Source: Cycas panzhihuaensis
Taxonomy: Eukaryota; Cycadophyta
Reading direction: 5' to 3'
Length of the DNA stretch: 64,000 nucleotides
NCBI GenBank assembly: GCA_023213395.1
Contig: CM041465.1
Span: 55,125,741 to 55,189,740 of the forward strand
The notes beneath the pieces are model-generated. The model did not search any database. It was not told where the DNA came from and saw nothing but the letters and a program-made list of their open reading frames with translations. Positions 1 to 12,350 of this stretch are shown here, piece after piece (the stretch's first letter is position 1; every line of letters starts with the position of its first letter). Position numbers and translations under genes: made by a program.

Positions 1-760
1 GCGAGCTCAGCGAATAGACTCCTCATCGATGAGGCCTCGAAGGGAAACCCAAAGAGAAGGAATCTCCACTTCCAACGGGAGTATCGCCTCGCCCGTACAC
101 TAACGAAAATGGGGTCATCCCTGAGCCGTCCTGGATAGAGGAGTGAAGCCTGTATGGCGGGAGTCGGATGTGCCGCTCTTTGAGATCGGGCAGCAGCTTT
201 CTTCAAAATGCCAATGAGCGCTTGTTGAAAGACTCGATCCGCCTGCTGGCTTGGGGTAATAAGGGACGACGCCTTATGCGAGATTTTAAACTTCTCACAT
301 AATTCGTCCATCTCCTTATTACGTAAGGGAGTTCCATTACCGTTATTAGAATGTCCGGGATCCCAAAGCGACAGATAATGTCTTTGGTAGACGAAGGTGG
401 CTATCGTCTTGCCAGGGTAGTGGATGGGGATTGCCTCGCCCATTTAGTAAAGTACTCGGTGGCGCCGAATAAATTTATGTTGTGCGGAAGATGGCGGCGA
501 TATAGCCCCAATGAGGTCCAAACCCCACTGAGAGAAGGGCCACGGAGACACGATAGGGTGTAACGCCTCAGAGGACACGTGGGAGACGTTAGCGTGTTCC
601 TGACAACGCCGGCATCTAAGGGCACAAGTATGGGCGTCCTTGAATAAGGACGGCTAGTAGTAGCCCATGCGGAGGATCCTTTGGGCCATGGATTGGCCTC
701 AAGTGGCCCCCCACAAATGCCATGGTGGCACTCATGAGTATTTGGTCCGCTTCGCCGAGC
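1..760 (-). pseudogene. Integrase remnant of element C (truncated by window)
   Basis: Reverse-complement reading gives, near 720-757, a peptide like NTHECHHGIC, the start of a HHCC zinc-binding region, aligned with the same part of B. Near 40-120 it gives GMTPFSLVYG, a stretch in the C-terminal half of gypsy integrase cores. Reading frames change several times, so no continuous protein is possible. The extreme C-terminus lies beyond base 1. The function would have been insertion of retrotransposon cDNA into chromosomal DNA. Confidence 0.7.
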
Positions 761-1470
761 GACGCAATGGGCGTAATCCCGCCAAAGACCTCTTGTACAA
801 CACCCCGTCCACGAGGAGGTGTTGCCTAGCAGTAGCGCGGATGCGCAACCTAACTTTGTTGCTGGCTTCGGGGCGATATTCCTGTTGAGTCAAATATCGC
901 ACTATGTCGCCATACCACTCACTATCGGCGAGTGGGTGAGGAAGAGCCTCCTGGATGGTCATAATGGACTCGTCCGGGAAGGAGTCATCAACAGGAGCGC
1001 CGCTCGCGTTGGGAATAGCGGCGTCGGCTAACTGTTCTGCCACTACCATCCCCTTCTTTGACTTCCTGTTGACGACCTGCAAGTCGAATTCTTGAAGCAG
1101 GACGGCCCAACGCCCCGTCCCACCACAACCGAGCGGGTGAGTAAGTAACGCAGGGATCGGATTGCACGATCACCTTGGTCGAAAGGTGTAATGTCGAAAT
1201 TTCTTGGTCGCGTGGACCAAGGAGAGGCATTCCTTTCTACGGAGGATAGTTCGATTATGGCAACGAGAGTGCTACCGATGAAGTAATGGCCCTCCTCGCC
1301 TCGAATCATCCTCCCCGCGAGCATTGCGCCTGTGGACTCATCGGTTCCGAGGTATACAGGATGAAAGGCCTGTCAAGCGAGGAGGCGCCCAGAGGGGCGA
1401 AATGAGTGCTTCCTCGAGCCCCACGAAGACCTTTTGGGTCTTATCCCACCGCATAAAAGGGGCCCTTTCT
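761..1470 (-). pseudogene. RNase H and RH-INT linker remnant of element C
   Basis: Fragments on the minus strand match the gypsy RNase H end and the linker to integrase. They include NRKSKKGMVVAEQLAD, then a VDDSFPDESI stretch, then RYLTQQEYRPEASNK, all shared with B. In typical Tat elements an extra archaeal-type RNase H lies after the DDSFPDE motif. Here the linker passes directly to the integrase N-terminus with no such domain. The frame shifts at least twice. Confidence 0.65.
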
Positions 1471-2400
1471 TCAATAGGTTCGTGAGAGGCTTGGCGTTTA
1501 TGGCAAAGTCCGCCAAGAAACGCCTCAAGAAACCAAGCCTACCCAGAACGACTTAATTTGTCGTTGGGTCCTAGGAGGTGGCATGTCAAGGATCGCCTTG
1601 ACCTTTTCCTCGGTCGATTTGGATTCCTTGTTGAGACACGAGGAAACCAAGAAGTTTGCCCGAGGTAACCAAACACACACTTTAGCGGTTCAGTGACATG
1701 GTACTTACGGCATCTTGCGAAGATGGCGCCAGAAGTCGGAGGGGTGATGGGCTCTGGTGCGAGAGAGACCCATCATGTCGTCCATGAAGACCTCCATCGT
1801 GTTGTTGATGAGGTCGTGGAAGATAAAATGCATGGCTCTCTGATAGGTAGCCCCTGCATTTTTAAGGCCAAAGGGCATTGCCTTGTAGGCAAAGACACCC
1901 CATGGCGTGGTGAAGGCCGTCTTGTGACGGTCTTCGGGAGAGATTTGATCCGTTGTGGCCGAGAAGCCATCCATCAAGGACATAACTTCAACCCTACCGC
2001 ATTTGGCCGATTATCTGATCGATGAAAGGGAGAGGAAAGTTGTCCTTAGGGCAAGCATTGTTTATGTCGCGAAAATCGACACAAATGCGGATGGTCCCGT
2101 GCTTTTGGCAACGGAACGATGTTCGATACCCACTTGGGGTAATCGATAGAGGAAATAAGCCCGCCTCAAAAGCTTCTCGACTTCCATCTTAACGGCACCA
2201 AAGCTTTGGGTGAAGGACGCCGCTCGACGCACGGGCGCGCGGCCGTGGAAGGTCGTAAGGTTGTGCGTGGCGATGGAGGGCCGATGCCCTTCATGTCCGA
2301 GTATTCCCACGCCGAATACATCGCGAATTCTGGAACAGAGGGTGTATTCCCTCACCTCGTCGGTACACTCGCCTCCTACCTTGATGACCCTCCCGAGCAA
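1471..2400 (-). pseudogene. Reverse transcriptase remnant of element C
   Basis: The clearest segment (1,705-1,983) reads KTAFTTPWGVFAYKAMPFGL, NAGATYQRAMHFIFHDLI and EVFMDDMM. This is the central RT fold with the active-site box as F-M-D-D. Upstream (2,060-2,400) are out-of-frame pieces of the RT N-terminus ending in the VSIFAT-type shadow of the ICVDFRDINN motif. The RT would have copied element RNA into DNA. Frameshifts split the domain into at least three frames, so this copy is inactive. It is similar to RT of B. Confidence 0.85.
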
Positions 2401-3099
2401 GGACTATGTCCTGGGTTGCCCCCATGCACATGGCATTCCCTCCTCAAAATGGAGGCGAGATCCACCTAAGGGAGGAACGGAGAGGGATTGGGTCACTAAC
2501 GGGACCCAATCGCTAAGACCTTCCGGCCAAGCTTGTGGTGACCAGAGGCAAACTCGGTGGAACCGGCTAAGTGTTCAAAGAAGGCTCGTCGTCTTCAAGT
2601 AGTCCACTCCATCGAGGACCCGACTTGAAGGGCGAGGCGAAGGATGGCGCGGAGGAATAGGGCCGGATGGCACGAGACCGCCCGCCATCCGCGAGAGGAC
2701 TGAAGGAGAAGCAGGAGGAGTTCCTCGTAAAAGCAAGAGGAAAACTCCCAACATCATCATCACTGCGGGAGTGATGGAACTAAGAGCTCGGGGCACGAAG
2801 GTCGGCATGCGCAATGTCGTGACGTGTGAAAGTGACCCGCCGCCAACAAAAGGGGTTATAGAGTACGCTTAGGACTAGGAAGGTGCCCCGCACAAGCGGA
2901 GGAGCGAAACCTGATGAGGAAGGTTCTCCTCCTCACTATGGGACTCGTCCGTTAAACACGGCGAGGTACCCATAAATGCCGACGCCAATAGGGGCAAAAC
3001 AGCGTCAACGCGGAGAGGAAGGCGTGGGACCTTCTTCTGCAAGAGGAATCGGAATTCGATGGAGCAAGTGAGACATAGTCGGAGGCGTTTGTTTCCTTC
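2401..3099 (-). other. PR-RT spacer of element C
   Basis: This lies between protease and RT and is homologous in position to 36,200-36,960 of B. Short acidic and serine-rich fragments are present in shifting frames and no recognisable domain was found. It reads as decayed polyprotein linker. Confidence 0.45.
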
Positions 3100-3800
3100 A
3101 GATGCCCATGGCTTGCTCAGGGAAGCCTAGGCGGCTTGGCGGCGATCGTCATGAGGACAACTTTCATTTGTCCATTATGAACAAATTTGAGTTGCCCCCA
3201 CCTGTGGAACACACGGCTCCCATTTGGTCGAGCCATGGTGGGCCCGTATGTTGTAGTCGACATCGACATCGAGGACGGCGATGTTAGTAACGCACCGCCT
3301 TATCCTCGAGGGTAAGGGTATCGAGACGCATCCCAAGGAGTCTTCTGCACCGCCATAGTTTTGACAACGCCATGGAACGGGTTCCAAGGCGTAAACACCA
3401 AGCTCTTGCATAACGCCGCAGGGCATAGCGTTGACGGAAGAACTGCTGTTCACGACGGCCTCCGCAACGCAATCGTGGAGTGTCGATTGTGATGGTAAAA
3501 GGGGTGTTCCACTGGCGTTCCCTTCCACCGGATGGGGGAAGATCCCTAGGATCGAGGAAATCGGGGCTCACCGCTGGGGTCGCACTCCATGGCGTGAACG
3601 GATGCATCGTTCGACCCGAGAGCTTCCAAGAGGAGTGCCCGTTGCTCCGGGCAGCTTCTCAAGACATCCATAATGGACATCCGGCCCACCAGAAGGAGCT
3701 CCTCGACTACGGAGAAAGGCTTACCCTTCCCCGTGGGTTGGGTAAGGGCTCTCCTAAAGTCGAATCGCCCGGGGCGCACGGGAATAGTATTGGAAAGTGA
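3100..3800 (-). pseudogene. Aspartic protease remnant of element C
   Basis: Minus-strand peptide 3,175-3,528 contains VVNSSSSVNAMPCGVMQEL where B has VVDNGSSTNAMPL, followed by VPWRCQNYGG and VDVDYNIRAHHG, conserved among copies. The catalytic D-N-G has become N-S-S, so this protease would be inactive even without the frameshifts. Upstream lie MSIMDVLRSCPEQRALLLEA and SFDPRDLP-type peptides, also shared with B, 2 and 3. Confidence 0.75.
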
Positions 3801-6240
3801 GGGAATCTCCAGAGGAGTGGTCTCTGGAGGAGGATCAAACCGCGAGGTAGACGCGGAGGGACCCGCCGCCTCCTTCGCGGCTTGGGACCGGGTTAACGCG
3901 TAGAGGGAGTGGTCTCAAGCATCTGGATCACCTTCTTTCCCTTGTTACGGACCGCGGAGGTGACGGAGCGCGCGGCCGTGGGATTGCGAAGGGAAGGTGA
4001 CCTTCTGGCGCCCTTCCCTCTGCCACGCATAGGGCTGGGATTGGGAGACCTATCCCGATTCCGGTTGTTCCTTTGCTGGACATCGCGACCCCGTTCCCCA
4101 TGCTTGGGGAACGGGTCTCTATGAACGGGCTGATCGAGGTTAGGCCTCGATGCGCGCCTAGGGGATGAGTCGCGTGGGTGCTGGGTGTCGCGTGGGTGCT
4201 ATGCCCGGCAACGCGCATCGTCATGGAAACACTCCCCGTGGACGGAACACCACCTCTTCTCAAGGGGAGGTTCGATCCTCCTTGCTTGAGAAGATTGGGT
4301 GTTACCCCTTTGGGGCATCGCACGGGAGGTTTGGCCGGATGTGTTTATGGGAGGTAGGCGATGAAGGAGGTTGAAGTTTCAGCTCCTTCATCGTGCGCCC
4401 GAACGAGCGAATGGCGGAGGTAAGCGGATCTAGGGTCCTCTCAGTCGGGTGAGAGGTGGCCCTAGCGGGCTGTGAAGGTTTGGTTTCCTTCAGGAAGAGG
4501 CACCTCGCGACGTTGCGAGGGCTAGGAGGTTTCTTGAGTCCCGCTTGGATCTCAATGGCCTCCAAAGCTAAACACCGTGATGGCGAGTCGCACGTGGTCG
4601 CCCCCATCTTGAGGACCTCCACGTGCACCTCGTGACGGCATTGACAAATGCATCCTCTTCAACTCCTCGTGCAATGTGGCCTTGGTGGAATGAAGAAGGT
4701 CGTGAAAACGTCGCACAAAGTCACGATTCATCTCATCGTGACCTTGTTTGAGCGATGAGCGCTTTCATTCCGCTTTCGAATGGACGCCACGTCAAAGTAG
4801 TTGACGAACTCGCCCACTAGCCGGAATGAGGAAATCGAATGGGCGGGAAGGCGGTAGAACCACTTGAGGGCGCCGCCTGCAAGGACCGCGGAAGAGCTTC
4901 ATCAAGATATGGTCGTAGGCCCAATAGTCGATGCACGCCATGGAAAAGTCGCACATGTTCGGTTGGGTCTTGCGACGAAGTCCCGCCAAATTTAGGGACT
5001 TCGTGGAGGATGAGGCGCAAGTTAGTCCTTAGCGCCGACGGACAAGGGCGTCGACCTATAGTCCACGAAAGGGCGTGCCCTTGCACAGGCTAAAGGATCG
5101 ACAACCCAAGAAAGGAACGGATGGGGTGTCGGTCCCATCCTCCTTGAGGAAACACCTTGTGGGAAAGGGGTCTGCGGTAGATGTTCTCGGAAAGGAGGCG
5201 CTCCCTCAGGCCGACGCAGCAGCAGGAGTCGCTACCGACGCTTGAAACAGAGGGTGAGGGACCGGGTTTGCCCATATGGGCCACCCGTAGGTGGCGCGAC
5301 CCCATATGGGTGCAACGTCCACTCCATGGCAGGAGATGGTTTCCCTTGCCCTGCCCCCAAGGTTGTGACGTGTAGCCTGAGGGCACGTAAAGAGAAGGAC
5401 CACCAACCGGGTTCTGGACGTATGTAGGAGTGGGTCCTACATGGCTAGCGGCGGGGGCGCTAGTAGGGCCTCGAGGCCTACTAGGGAACGCGTGCGCCAC
5501 GTTCAGCGGTGGCACGTGCGTTTGGTTTGAACAGGGCATACTAACTCCGAGTTGAGGGAAAGATGCGCCGCCATGTCCCGAGGAAGTGGGACCCCGACTA
5601 GGGGCGGTGCAACACTCGCCTTAGAGCCGGTAGACACGGCATGGGGCGTGTGTGCGCCGGGACGTACCAATCATCGTAGATGACGTGGGCATGGATGAGG
5701 AAGACGCCACGTTGCGTAGCATCTCCGTCAACCATCTAGAGGCGGTTGGCGGCGAACCGCCGAAAGTACTCGCCAAGCGCCTCGGCCGCGGAGGGGTATC
5801 CTCATAGCCATACGAGGTCGAAGGGACTTGAAAGTAGGGGACCGTCAGACGCTCCTCGTAAGGCTCGCCCGGTGGGGTGGCGGGCCTCACGAGTGGCCGG
5901 ATCTTCCGCCGCATGAGCCAAGGCTCAAAATCTTCTGGTGGAAATGGTCATCGGGGTAATAGATGGAATCCTCGCCTCACGGTGGATTCCGGAGCAGACG
6001 AAGGAACTCTTGAGTTCCTGAAGTCATGGCATGGTAGGCCCAATCGGGCGGGGAACCTTCCATCACGAAACGGGGTTCGATGATGGAATGAAATGCGACG
6101 ATTGGTCTTTTAACAACGGCGGCAAACCCCGCAAGCGGCGCGAGAAACGTCGCATGCAACGCCTCCACGAGCGCGGTTAGCAAAAGCGAAAAGGAAAAGA
6201 AAGGAAAGCACTGCAAACCCGTTGGGGGTTGCCCGACTCA
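3801..6240 (-). pseudogene. gag remnant of element C
   Basis: Minus-strand fragments match the better preserved gag of element 2. The N-terminal region near 5,980-6,110 has the GSPPDWAYHAMTSGTQEF peptide, a proline-rich segment spans about 5,100-5,700, and core gag sequence spans about 4,650-5,050 (HVRLFHGVHRLLGLRPYLDE, with the VPKFGGTSSQDPTEHVRLF stretch). A basic, proline-rich C-terminal part follows at about 4,000-4,600. Many small indels break the frame. Gag would form the cytoplasmic virus-like particle. Confidence 0.7.
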
Positions 6241-6317
6241 AAACACGAAATGCGAGCCTACCTAAAGGCAAGAGCACCAACACGAAGGGGAAGCGGATCT
6301 AGCTCCCTTCTTGGCGA

Positions 6318-6334
6318 TCCCAAGATGGTCGCCA
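6318..6334 (-). other. Primer-binding site of element C
   Basis: Minus strand reads TGGCGACCATCTTGGG immediately inside the LTR terminus TTTCA. A near-identical TGGCGACCATACTGGGG lies at the same place in B (32,956) and element 3 (48,681-48,697). It begins with TGG, as expected for pairing with a tRNA CCA end. I could not assign the tRNA. Confidence 0.7.
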
Positions 6335-8833
6335 TGAAACGCTCTCCGCGGAATGCGATCCTACGCCTAGCAAGAAATACAAAACACAACATGATCGGGC
6401 TAGACAATGAGGATCTCACCGCGGGTCGTCTTGGCCGGAGCGGCACGGATCGCAAGGTGCCTGGTTGCTTCTGTGTAGCCGTAAGACGAGGCCTTCCTAC
6501 CTTCTGATGGCCGGAAGGAAAAGAAAATCCTCAGCGTTGCGGCTTCTCAAGGTAATGAGAAGGCAACGAGGGGCAACAAACTCAACGTGCAACGCGTGAA
6601 GTAAGGCATGGGTTGGGAAAATACAACGTAAATGGGTCTTCTGTCTCTACGTAATGCAATGTAAAAGAAACTGAGATGTAAAAGTAAACGAAAATAAATG
6701 CTTATATTCCTTTCTCTTTATATTCCTTCTCTTTACCTATTAAGCATGTAAAAAGGCAAGAACGATAAAAGGAAAAAACAAAGGAAACGCGAGGAATACC
6801 GGATCCGTGGTTGAGGATGAAGTGCGGATCCTCTCTCTCGGCGCTCCTTTCCTCTCTCCTCCACGCATGCAACGCGTCGGTTGGAGGCAACGAAGGGGTT
6901 TACTTACCTCCCTAAGGCATGCAAAGACCGAATAAAACGAAGGACGAAAAGCAAAGCTCGAAATGAAAAGGGAGAAGAGATACTGCGAGAGCCGACCCAA
7001 GAACAGGTTGATCTCGCACCACTCCCTCCTCGACGTAATCCCGCAAACAAACAGAAGAATGCCTTCCTCCTGGGAGAGGCTACGAAGCACAACAAGATAT
7101 ACGTGTATGTACTGAAATGAAATCAACTAAACTAAAGAAACCAAGTTACGCGCCAACACGAATCGAAAATGAAACAACAACACTGCGCGATAAGCCTACA
7201 AACTGTCAAGCACCACAAAATGCACTATATGGGACTGAGTGTAGCCTTGGGATGGCTAACTCACCCACGAGTGGTCTCCACGGGGTCCGGGAAGGTAATG
7301 CTAGGCTACGAGGTGAGACAGTAGTAACAGTGGCCTACACCAAAGGAAAAGAACTCAAACCGACCTCTCGGGCTTCCTTAACCCGCTTCCTAAAAAGAGC
7401 GGTGATAAAGGGAGAGAGAGGACAAGGGACGGAACCCTTGGGAGAATGATGGCGATGGGGACTAACCCCGCCTATCTCCTTCTAATCCTCGCGTGAAACC
7501 CTTTACACCGACTAGCTTAGAAAATGGTGAAAGAGAAAGCTAGAAAAGGGAGGACGAGTTTCAAGGAAATGCAAAGAAATATAACCAATCTAAGGGCGGC
7601 TATAGTAAGTCACCACTAGCCAAGATTACTTGCATCCAATGACAAAAGAAGATCCCAAAGCAAGCATATGCAAAAGAGAGGAAGGAAATTGCACTAGAAC
7701 AACAAAAAAGCAAGGAAAAATGCACCAACAAGAGACAAGAAATACCTCGAATGAAGGAGAGCATGCATGCATGCACCTTGGCTACTTGGAGCAGCAGCAC
7801 AAGCAATGTCTAAGGCTGGTTTTTTGGTGTCCTTTGCAAGAAGATGGAAGGAGGAAGCTCCATGCAAGGTGGGAGCTAGAAGTTGTCCTTTGGAGTAGTC
7901 TTTCTTGTGAAGCAATGCTTTAGATCTTTGAGTATTCGTAAGAGAAGGTGAAGCTTGTGATGGAGAGACGTAGGGGGCAGCAATGGCCCTGCAACTCTAG
8001 CTGGTAATAGCCCGCTTCACCTTTGTCCCACTGCTGTAAAAGGAGTTCCTCTTTTAATGTGTCTTTTCCTTGTCTTTTTCTTGAAGAGTGCTCTAGAAAG
8101 CTTGAAAATTGAAGTCAAGAATCAGGCAAATGAGTAGGAAAAAGGCTTTTAAGCCTTGGGCACAGCAAGTGAACGTTGGGGGCCTTGGGCGCCCAATCAG
8201 ATGAGCCACGCCAGCTCACGCGAAAAATGCGCCATCGTCGCGTGGTTTCTTTTTCAAATTTTAAGCAGTTGCATCACGGCAAACTTCGCGCATCACAAGA
8301 ACTCCGCGGTACCGCTTAGTTTACCGCGGTACCAGACCGAAACTCAGAAAAAAGAAAAAAAGGAAGAAAAATACATTATAAAAGTCATAAACATCAGTTT
8401 TTAGGGTAAAGGTAGGGGCTAGGCCTGAAATATATCAATCGGGAAGGCCCAGTGGGGCAAGGCACCAACGATGCGAAGAGCCCTAACTAAGGGTTAAACC
8501 GCTTAGGAAGGGTTCGCAACATCGCTGGTACGTGGTAACACGAATAAACAGTGGCAAAAGCATCCCGAAGACCATGGAGACATCGTGAGTGGTCAGACGC
8601 CATACGGGTGTCGATCCGCTATGGATGCCCCCGCTGTGAGTCGTCATGGGCTAAAGGGTGCCGTTAGGCGCATGCATTATGAACAGGCAATCAAACAAAT
8701 GCATGTAGGCAGGCATATGTCAGTCAAATTACTCCAAATTACCTTAGCAATCTTAAGTAAGAAAAGTGAAAACATATACCTGAACAAACCTGTGTCGATG
8801 CATCCCGAGTCCATTCCCACTAGCTGGGAAACA
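6335..8833 (-). repeat. 5' LTR of element C (about 2.5 kb)
   Basis: In minus orientation it starts TGTTTCCCAGCTAGTGGG at 8,833 and ends GCGTTTCA at 6,335. It aligns along its length with the LTRs at 21,419-23,872, 28,753-31,242, 41,101-43,628 and 48,699-51,239, and with the + strand LTR of B. It contains the GGTACC-centred palindromic motif near 8,300-8,330. ORFs inside it are not supported as genes. Confidence 0.9.
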
Positions 8834-9235
8834 AAACCCACACCTCTTTTATGGCATGACATTCTCCCAACCAAGGTATCTCAACCTTGGCGAGTGTGTG
8901 AATAGGTACAAGATGGCAAAAAATAGCGTACATGATGTGTTCCTTTTAGGAAGAGTGAAAAGATTATCGAATTGCATCAAGCATACATTTAACTGAAAAT
9001 AATGCTTGCTTGGAGTACTTTTGAAGTGTTTGCTTTAAGTGTCTTTAAAGTGCTTCCTTTGAGTGATTTTAGAGTGCTGAAATGCAATGCTAATAAGTGA
9101 GTGAGGACACCAGATATTGCTCCAATCCAGGTGTTTTTTTTTCTCACTTTTATAATGGGCTTTTAAGCCTTATAAAAAGGAAGAAATTTTCTTCACTTTT
9201 TTTTTTTTATTAATACAAAAGAAAGTAGTCTTCAC

Positions 9236-9606
9236 TAAATCAGTAATACCTTTCTCCCACAATGTCGAAATGGAGTGTTAGTTTTTGTGTCAGAACTAGA
9301 CTCAGAGCTTCATCTTCAAGAAGTGGAATCAGGTCCAAATGAGTTTTGAAAATTTTTTGACAGCCCTGCAAAGTTAGGAAATTATATTTTTTTAGAATTC
9401 TTACTAAAAATAACTGTTGTTCACTAAAATAGCAATAACTTCCTCATACGACTTCCAGATTAGGTGCCAATTTTTGTGTTGGAAAGTAGACTCAGAGCCC
9501 CGTCTTTAACAATTAGAATCACTTCAATTGGATCTCTATAGAAGATTTTGCAGACTTATGAAATTCAGCAATCAAATTATATTTTTATAGAAATTTCAGC
9601 TTACTA
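9236..9606. repeat. Diverged direct duplication, about 185-bp unit
   Basis: Two adjacent segments, about 9,236-9,421 and 9,422-9,606, align throughout. Shared landmarks are CACTAAA at the start, then TTTTTGTGT, GTAGACTCAGAGC or CTAGACTCAGAGC, and ATTATATTTTT near the end. It lies in the internal region of the small LTR unit. No coding is seen. Confidence 0.65.
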
Positions 9607-10070
9607 ATATCTCCTTAACACATGATACCATATGAAATTTCCATTATTTTTTTATCACTAGGGTCCCAATATGGGCAAGATGAGAGCATACAATGATAGA
9701 TATTTTAAATGGCTCGAAATTCTTTTAAAAAAATGGGTAAAACCTCCCCTTACAATCATTCTTCTAAATGCTGGAGATATTTCGACAAAGATTTCCTCAT
9801 AAATGGACAAAAAGAGGGGAAAGAAAAGGAAGAATGAGATAGCATGAATGGCTAGAAAAGGATTGGAATCCTTGGGCCTTACAACTCCTTGTATTATACT
9901 TATAAACCTACAAAAGAGAAAGGAAAAGTAAACAATACAAAATATGCTATCATAATAACTTGAAAATATTTCTAAATTCACTTTCACAATCTCCTTCACC
10001 ACATGGATTATGGGGGAGAAGGAAGTGATGGCTCTATTGCAAGTACAAGTGAGGAATATGAAGGAAGCAA

Positions 10071-10082
10071 GCTATGATACCA
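10071..10082 (-). other. Primer-binding site, second small LTR unit (diverged)
   Basis: Minus strand reads TGGTATCATAGC, one change from TGGTATCAGAGC, which is complementary to the 3' end of plant initiator methionine tRNA. It lies two bases inside the LTR that begins at 10,085. Confidence 0.65.
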
Positions 10083-10084
10083 CA

Positions 10085-10383
10085 TGAATAGAGTGGATCT
10101 ATCCTTCATCTCCATGCACTAAACACAAAGGCAAACATGGGAGCAAGAGAGACTTGAGAGAAAGAAAGTAGCTCTCATAAAATGGGGAGGTAAGAATGAA
10201 TCTCCTCCATTGAGCTTTTGCTTCTATATTGAGAGAGGGAGCACTAAAGTTAGGTGAAATGAAATTACATATAATGCACATGAAAGTGCATTTCACTTAA
10301 GTGGTCTAATTTAAGGTTCACTTAAGACCCTTTTTCGAAATAATCAACTAATGTAATGACCTTATGTCATTAATCCTTTTCAA
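10085..10383 (-). repeat. LTR of small non-coding element, lower copy
   Basis: It aligns with the LTR at 12,351-12,650: both begin (+ reading) TGAA with GGATCTA close by and share GAGCAAG, GGTGAGAATGAAT/GGTAAGAATGAAT and AGTGCATTTCA/AGTACATTTCA. The upper boundary is estimated from that alignment. Confidence 0.6.
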
Positions 10384-10929
10384 GATTATAGAAGTATGTG
10401 CCACTAACACGTGTAGCTAATACACCTAGCACAGTAGGGATGTAGAAATGATTATTATGATGAGAAGCAAGCAATGATTAACTATTTTTCAATAATTAAA
10501 AAAATGAATATAAGTAATGATACAAGAATAAGGCCTAATGTAGAGATGGTAAAGAGTGGTGATGTGTCATGCCACTAACCTCTCACTTATGTCCAAATGT
10601 AGGTGAGGTTTCGATGCCTAAGGCTTCTAGTATACAATTAGGACCTTCACCCGCGATACCCACACCTGCGCTTGGTGATAAAATCCAAGTCACAGTGGAG
10701 CCTAGGTACTCCCAGTCTTCACCTAGTTCACCAATGAGCAGCTATATACCTCCTCCAAAGAGTGAAATGGTACTGCGTATCCCACGGCTATGACAGATAT
10801 TGGACTGCGTTAATTTTAATCTTGTATTATGGTTTTCAATTTTCCTGAGTGGTTATTAGGATTATCCCTGATTGGAGGCCGTAGGTATGGCTAACCTATC
10901 CCTCCACCACTATTCCTAAGACCGGACTC
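10384..10929. other. Internal DNA of small LTR unit, no gene recognised
   Basis: AT-rich, with one 74-codon ORF on the + strand (10,569-10,793) rich in Ser and Pro. It shows no recognised motif and is probably fortuitous. Confidence 0.4.
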
Positions 10930-11122
10930 CAAGATGAAACTCACACCTCCCTTAGAGCCTAAACTTCAGCTAACCTTGGTCTATTTCAACCAAGGCAAGT
11001 ATGTGCACAAGTCAAGAACTAATGGTATAGATAGTACAGATGAGATTCCTTTTAGGAACAGTATAAGATATTTCTGTATAACTGAAAACTGAAATATAAA
11101 CTTGCCAAATGTGATTGTTTAC

Positions 11123-11206
11123 TTTATTGTTGTTACTACTTTTGTGATGCTTTATTGTTATTGTTGCTTTTGTGATGCTTTATTGTTGTTACTGCTTTTG
11201 TGATGC
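11123..11206. repeat. 28-bp minisatellite, three units
   Basis: Three direct units of exactly 28 bp start TTTATTGTT and end TTTGTGATGC (11,123-11,150, 11,151-11,178, 11,179-11,206), with a few substitutions. It is local replication-slippage type repeat in non-coding DNA. Confidence 0.9.
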
Positions 11207-12335
11207 TTTATGCTATGTGTGTAATTAGAAAAGCATGCTAGATTTAGTAGGGGAACCAGATGTTGCTTCCGATCTAAAGTTTCCCTTACTTTAGTACATT
11301 GTTTACAAATATGATTTTAGAAGTTTTGACACAAAAGCCACAATGGGCTAAAATGAAGATCAAATTACCACTAAAATGAGGATTTTTCTAAATCTATATG
11401 CATGCTATTTTGCCCTATTTTATGATTTTTTCACAAAATTTATAAATAATGATAAATGGGCATTTTTTTAGAAATTACAAATATGAAGGCCTAAATGATG
11501 AAATTTAAATTTATGATAGAAGGAAAGAGTGTTCAGAATATTATTTTTGATAGATTTGTGAAGTCATATTTTAGAAAAGTCACAAAATTTTTTCTACCTG
11601 AAAAAACACCAAAGTAAAATCATGCCAGATCAATTATCTTAGAATTTAGACTTCAATATGTCAAAAGTTATGTTTTGACATGTACATTAACTTTCTCTTC
11701 TGTACCATCTACAAAATTTACCAAAACCTTGCCCGAAATGCCCTTGTAAGGTCCTTTTTGGGGTTAAGTGGGTAAAATCAGCAAACATGAGAAAACTGCA
11801 TAGATCTCACTAAATAGTGGATGAAATTTGATGAGATTTATCTTAAACTGATCTTAAGACATAAATATACTAGATCCCTTAATAAAACTTCCAGATCTTT
11901 AGCTTATAATTGAAGGATTTCATTAGGAAAAGTGCTTTAAATCACTTATCCATAAAATTTACCCTTTTTGTCACAGCCAAAACTCATTATTTCAGGCTGA
12001 ATCAAAAATTACTTCATAAGACAACAATGATCCTCTAGTGAAGGCAACCTTGTATGCCAAATTTCATCAAATTCTGAGATGGTTGATGTTTTATGAAAAT
12101 TTGGTCCTTTAATGCTTCTGGGATTATTCCGGCAGCTAAACGGCTTCAAAAACCTGTATTCTTCACCTTTGAATTACTACACACATGTACAAATTAGTAA
12201 CATGTAAAATACTATAATTTTATGCTCTCAAAATGTTAAAAAATTAAGGAATACACTCTCAATACTTCATATTGAAGGTGAATGGGAGGCAAAATGACTC
12301 TATGCAAGTGGAATGAAGTGAATAGATCCCTTTCT
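11207..12335. other. Non-coding internal DNA of small LTR unit
   Basis: AT-rich sequence without ORFs of interest on either strand. It shares style and short blocks with 9,000-9,650, as expected for a tandem copy of the same internal region. Confidence 0.45.
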
Positions 12336-12348
12336 GGCTCTGATACCA
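12336..12348 (-). other. Primer-binding site for initiator Met tRNA
   Basis: Minus strand reads TGGTATCAGAGCC, the standard plant retroelement primer site complementary to initiator methionine tRNA, two bases inside an LTR ending at 12,351. Confidence 0.85.
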
Positions 12349-12350
12349 CA

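Larger units (their letters stand above)
1..8833 (-). mobile_element. Ty3/gypsy element C (Tat-like), 3' end outside window
   Basis: On the minus strand, from high to low coordinate, there is a 2.5-kb LTR (6,335-8,833), a primer-binding site, gag, aspartic protease, reverse transcriptase, RNase H and integrase. Integrase runs off the window at base 1, so the 3' LTR is not seen. Domain order PR-RT-RH-INT is that of Ty3/gypsy. The RT and the post-RNase H linker resemble plant Tat-lineage elements (inference). All coding parts are broken by frameshifts and stops, so this copy is probably inactive. Its LTR is clearly related to those of B, 2 and 3. It interrupts a tandem pair of small LTR units at 8,833/8,834. 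Confidence 0.85.

Noticed and set aside
6740-7449. ORFs of 70-130 codons inside LTRs
   Set aside because: Matching LTR copies (for example 21,800-22,200, 29,150-29,750 and 41,430-42,010) do not keep the same frames, so they are not conserved genes.
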